NCBI GenBank assembly: GCA_977006965.1
Contig: OZ345379.1
Coordinates: forward strand, 744,001-808,000
Length of the DNA: 64,000 nucleotides
Reading direction: 5' to 3'
Source of the DNA: Phymatolithon calcareum
Taxonomy: Eukaryota > Rhodophyta > Florideophyceae > Hapalidiales
Position 1 is the stretch's first letter, and each line of letters opens with the position of its first letter. The translations under genes were made by a program, and so were the position numbers. The notes beneath the pieces were generated by a model that was not told the origin of the DNA, did no database searches, and worked only from the letters and a program-made list of their open reading frames with translations. Of this stretch, positions 62,284 through 64,000 are shown in pieces.

Positions 62284-64000
62284 GTTGACGGCAGTGCGGG
62301 CCTTTCGAGCAACTAAGGCACAGCTGCGGCCAAGTTGTGCGCTGGAAGTATGCGGTTATATTTCGTGGGCGGCAATTGCCGGAGGCTAAACATGCCCTGG
62401 ACATGCAGGGTTTTAAAGAACCGAGGGGCGTGCTGTAGCACGTTCTCCGTGCAGATGGAAGCATCGTGATCACATGAAGGGTAGGAATGCGGAGTATGTA
62501 TGAGAGCGCGATCTTCGAAACGCGTCATCGTTGTTATGATACTGTACGCACAGCTGGCCTTTCAAATGTTAACAAAAAAACCGGTTATCGGTTGTAAAAA
62601 ATCTGACGGGGAATCTCCCATCGTCAGGCACCACGTGGATTCGTACTGTATACAGATATTTTAATTATGGGACTGGGCCACACCCCGGATGCGCATCAAC
62701 CAGAAAAATCTCGTCATCGACATACTGCGAACATCAAAAAGACATACCGATAGATACATCGAGTAGTATGATCTAACTCCATCGTTTTTTTCAAATTCGA
62801 AAGGGCTCAAAAATGAGTTCGTGAAAAAATTGCTAATATAAATTGAAAATATTTCGTAAAAAGAATATTTTCAATTTTTGAAGGTCTAATTCGATGTCGA
62901 TTAATATAAAATAATTATTAAATAATATATTCGCACAGAAACGAGCTTACTTAGTGTTGTACATGTCTTCAGTAACGATAATAAAAGCCGATATATCATC
63001 CATAGCAAAAATCGAGCTGATGCTGTTACTGATATCAAGCATGCCTGCAATGTGGGGACAACTTTCTGTTTTTGTACTATTTCCTATGGGCCTCATTCAA
63101 CCCCGTAGGAAATCGCACAAGAACAGCAAATTGCCACACACATTGCGGGTACACCTAGGTGTGCCCGCAATGTGTGTGGCAATTCAGCTGAATATTCCGT
63201 CGAATAATCTCATTTATGTGCTGTCTGACGCACACGGCCACACTCTTTCACTGTAAGCAACGGCCATGTCCGAGGGAAGTTTCTCAAAACCCTAAAGATC
63301 CGGTCATCTACCTTCAGTCCACTGTCTGCGATACTCAAAGGGTGGACACTGCCTGCACAGAGGATTCAGTGAGACCTGTAGTAAAAAGTACTGTGGCACA
63401 CCTTGCCACAAAACAGAGGCATCTGAAAGCTACCAATGTGTAGATCTGTCTGTCGCTTTTACAGTGAAGTGGGAAAACGAAGTTAAGTGTGCAAAACAGA
63501 AGAAAGTAAAAAAATTAAATAATAAAATTGATCATTTTTAATATTTATATATATATATATTTAACACACCCGTCGCCTAAGAGTGGGCCCGTGATTCGCA
63601 CGTCCGAAAAAGTCATCTATGCTAAATCGAATTCCGAAATAAATGATTTTTATATCAATCGAAACTAGATATAGATCCAGAAAAGCAGGGCCTGCGCTGT
63701 TTTCTTTTTCGCTCCACAAGCCTCCAAAAAAAGTCGTACATCACTTTTTCATGGTGCTACGGAAAAATGGCAAATAACTTGAAGCAGTCGTTTTGCCAGG
63801 AATTTTGCTCGAAAATCATGTATCATACGCAACGAGTACGAGATTAGAAATGAAATGTCGAAACTAAAGGGATACTGGAGGGTTCCCTCTTCGATAGTGG
63901 AAGGTGCCCACCACATTATGCACAATTCCCCATCTCAAACGCCATGTGCTGACAGCAAAATATGCCTATGCACTGCGCTTTGAGAAAGGCACACAGCATT
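62284..64000. other. AT-rich terminal intergenic region with two hairpins
   Basis: No supported gene. Kinase upstream flank to about 62550, then very AT-rich DNA. 62840-62876 is a hairpin (AAATTGAAAATATT and its complement around CGTAAAAAG). 63129-63184 is a 56-bp near-perfect palindrome. A (TA)n run occurs at about 63545-63562. Frame 62954-63256 spans the palindrome and has no domain. Confidence 0.5.
63129..63184. repeat. 56-bp near-perfect palindrome
   Basis: Arms start AATTGCCACACACATTGCGG and meet at CACCTAGGTG; I find one mismatched pair. It could form a long cruciform or be a short fold-back element. Confidence 0.85.

Noticed and set aside
1-64000. CRISPR array, operons, ribosome binding sites, prokaryotic origins
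   Set aside because: Gene content, an intron, targeting peptides and SINE/LINE elements show a eukaryotic nuclear sequence; no spaced short direct repeats of CRISPR type were seen.

Overview
This window is nuclear DNA from a photosynthetic eukaryote and most resembles an intron-poor red alga (inference; no rRNA or organellar marker is present). The support is: nearly intronless protein genes; a lumen-type FKBP with a bipartite Tat transit peptide; a duplicated plastid-type adenylate kinase fused to DUF3054; a secreted protein ending in a hedgehog-type Hint (Hog) domain, a type reported from red algae; a mitochondrial-type ClpX; and gene-dense blocks separated by long repeat-rich blocks.

Left gene block (1-10.1 kb): the 3' part of a disordered Ser/Pro/Gln-rich protein, an FKBP isomerase with one 84-bp intron, a type II membrane glycosyltransferase of GT61 type with a His-rich stem, the AK-AK-DUF3054 protein, and a plastid-type GIY-YIG-like protein.

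Repeat block (10.2-54.7 kb): this is built from a segmental repeat seen in three versions (A about 10.25-13.3 kb, B about 15.7-21.6 kb, C about 31.7-36.0 kb). Each carries the 3' gene of the set, an uncharacterised ~361-aa membrane protein with about six transmembrane segments (called TMP here), and variable amounts of a decayed kinase-like gene and other repeats. TMP occurs six times: A and B are broken, and four copies (36.0, 40.1, 44.2 and 46.6 kb) are open. Three of the open copies lie in a nearly identical 4,077-bp tandem duplication. Mobile elements fill the rest: a tRNA-type SINE, a 5'-truncated LINE with the same 3' end as the SINE, two traces of a second LINE family, an intact Tigger/pogo transposon, a decayed pogo element nested in an older element, a Tc1/mariner relic, and transposase scraps. 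Comparing repeat copies exposes empty sites and target duplications for several insertions. Palindromes and hairpin repeats are unusually frequent.

Right gene block (54.9-62.3 kb): Hog protein, ClpX, a membrane-anchored M14 carboxypeptidase and a TKL-like kinase, all intronless. The last 1.7 kb is AT-rich intergenic DNA with two strong hairpins.

The two gene blocks look like ordinary housekeeping and plastid genes. The best candidate for an undescribed system is the expanding TMP family with its downstream companion ORF.
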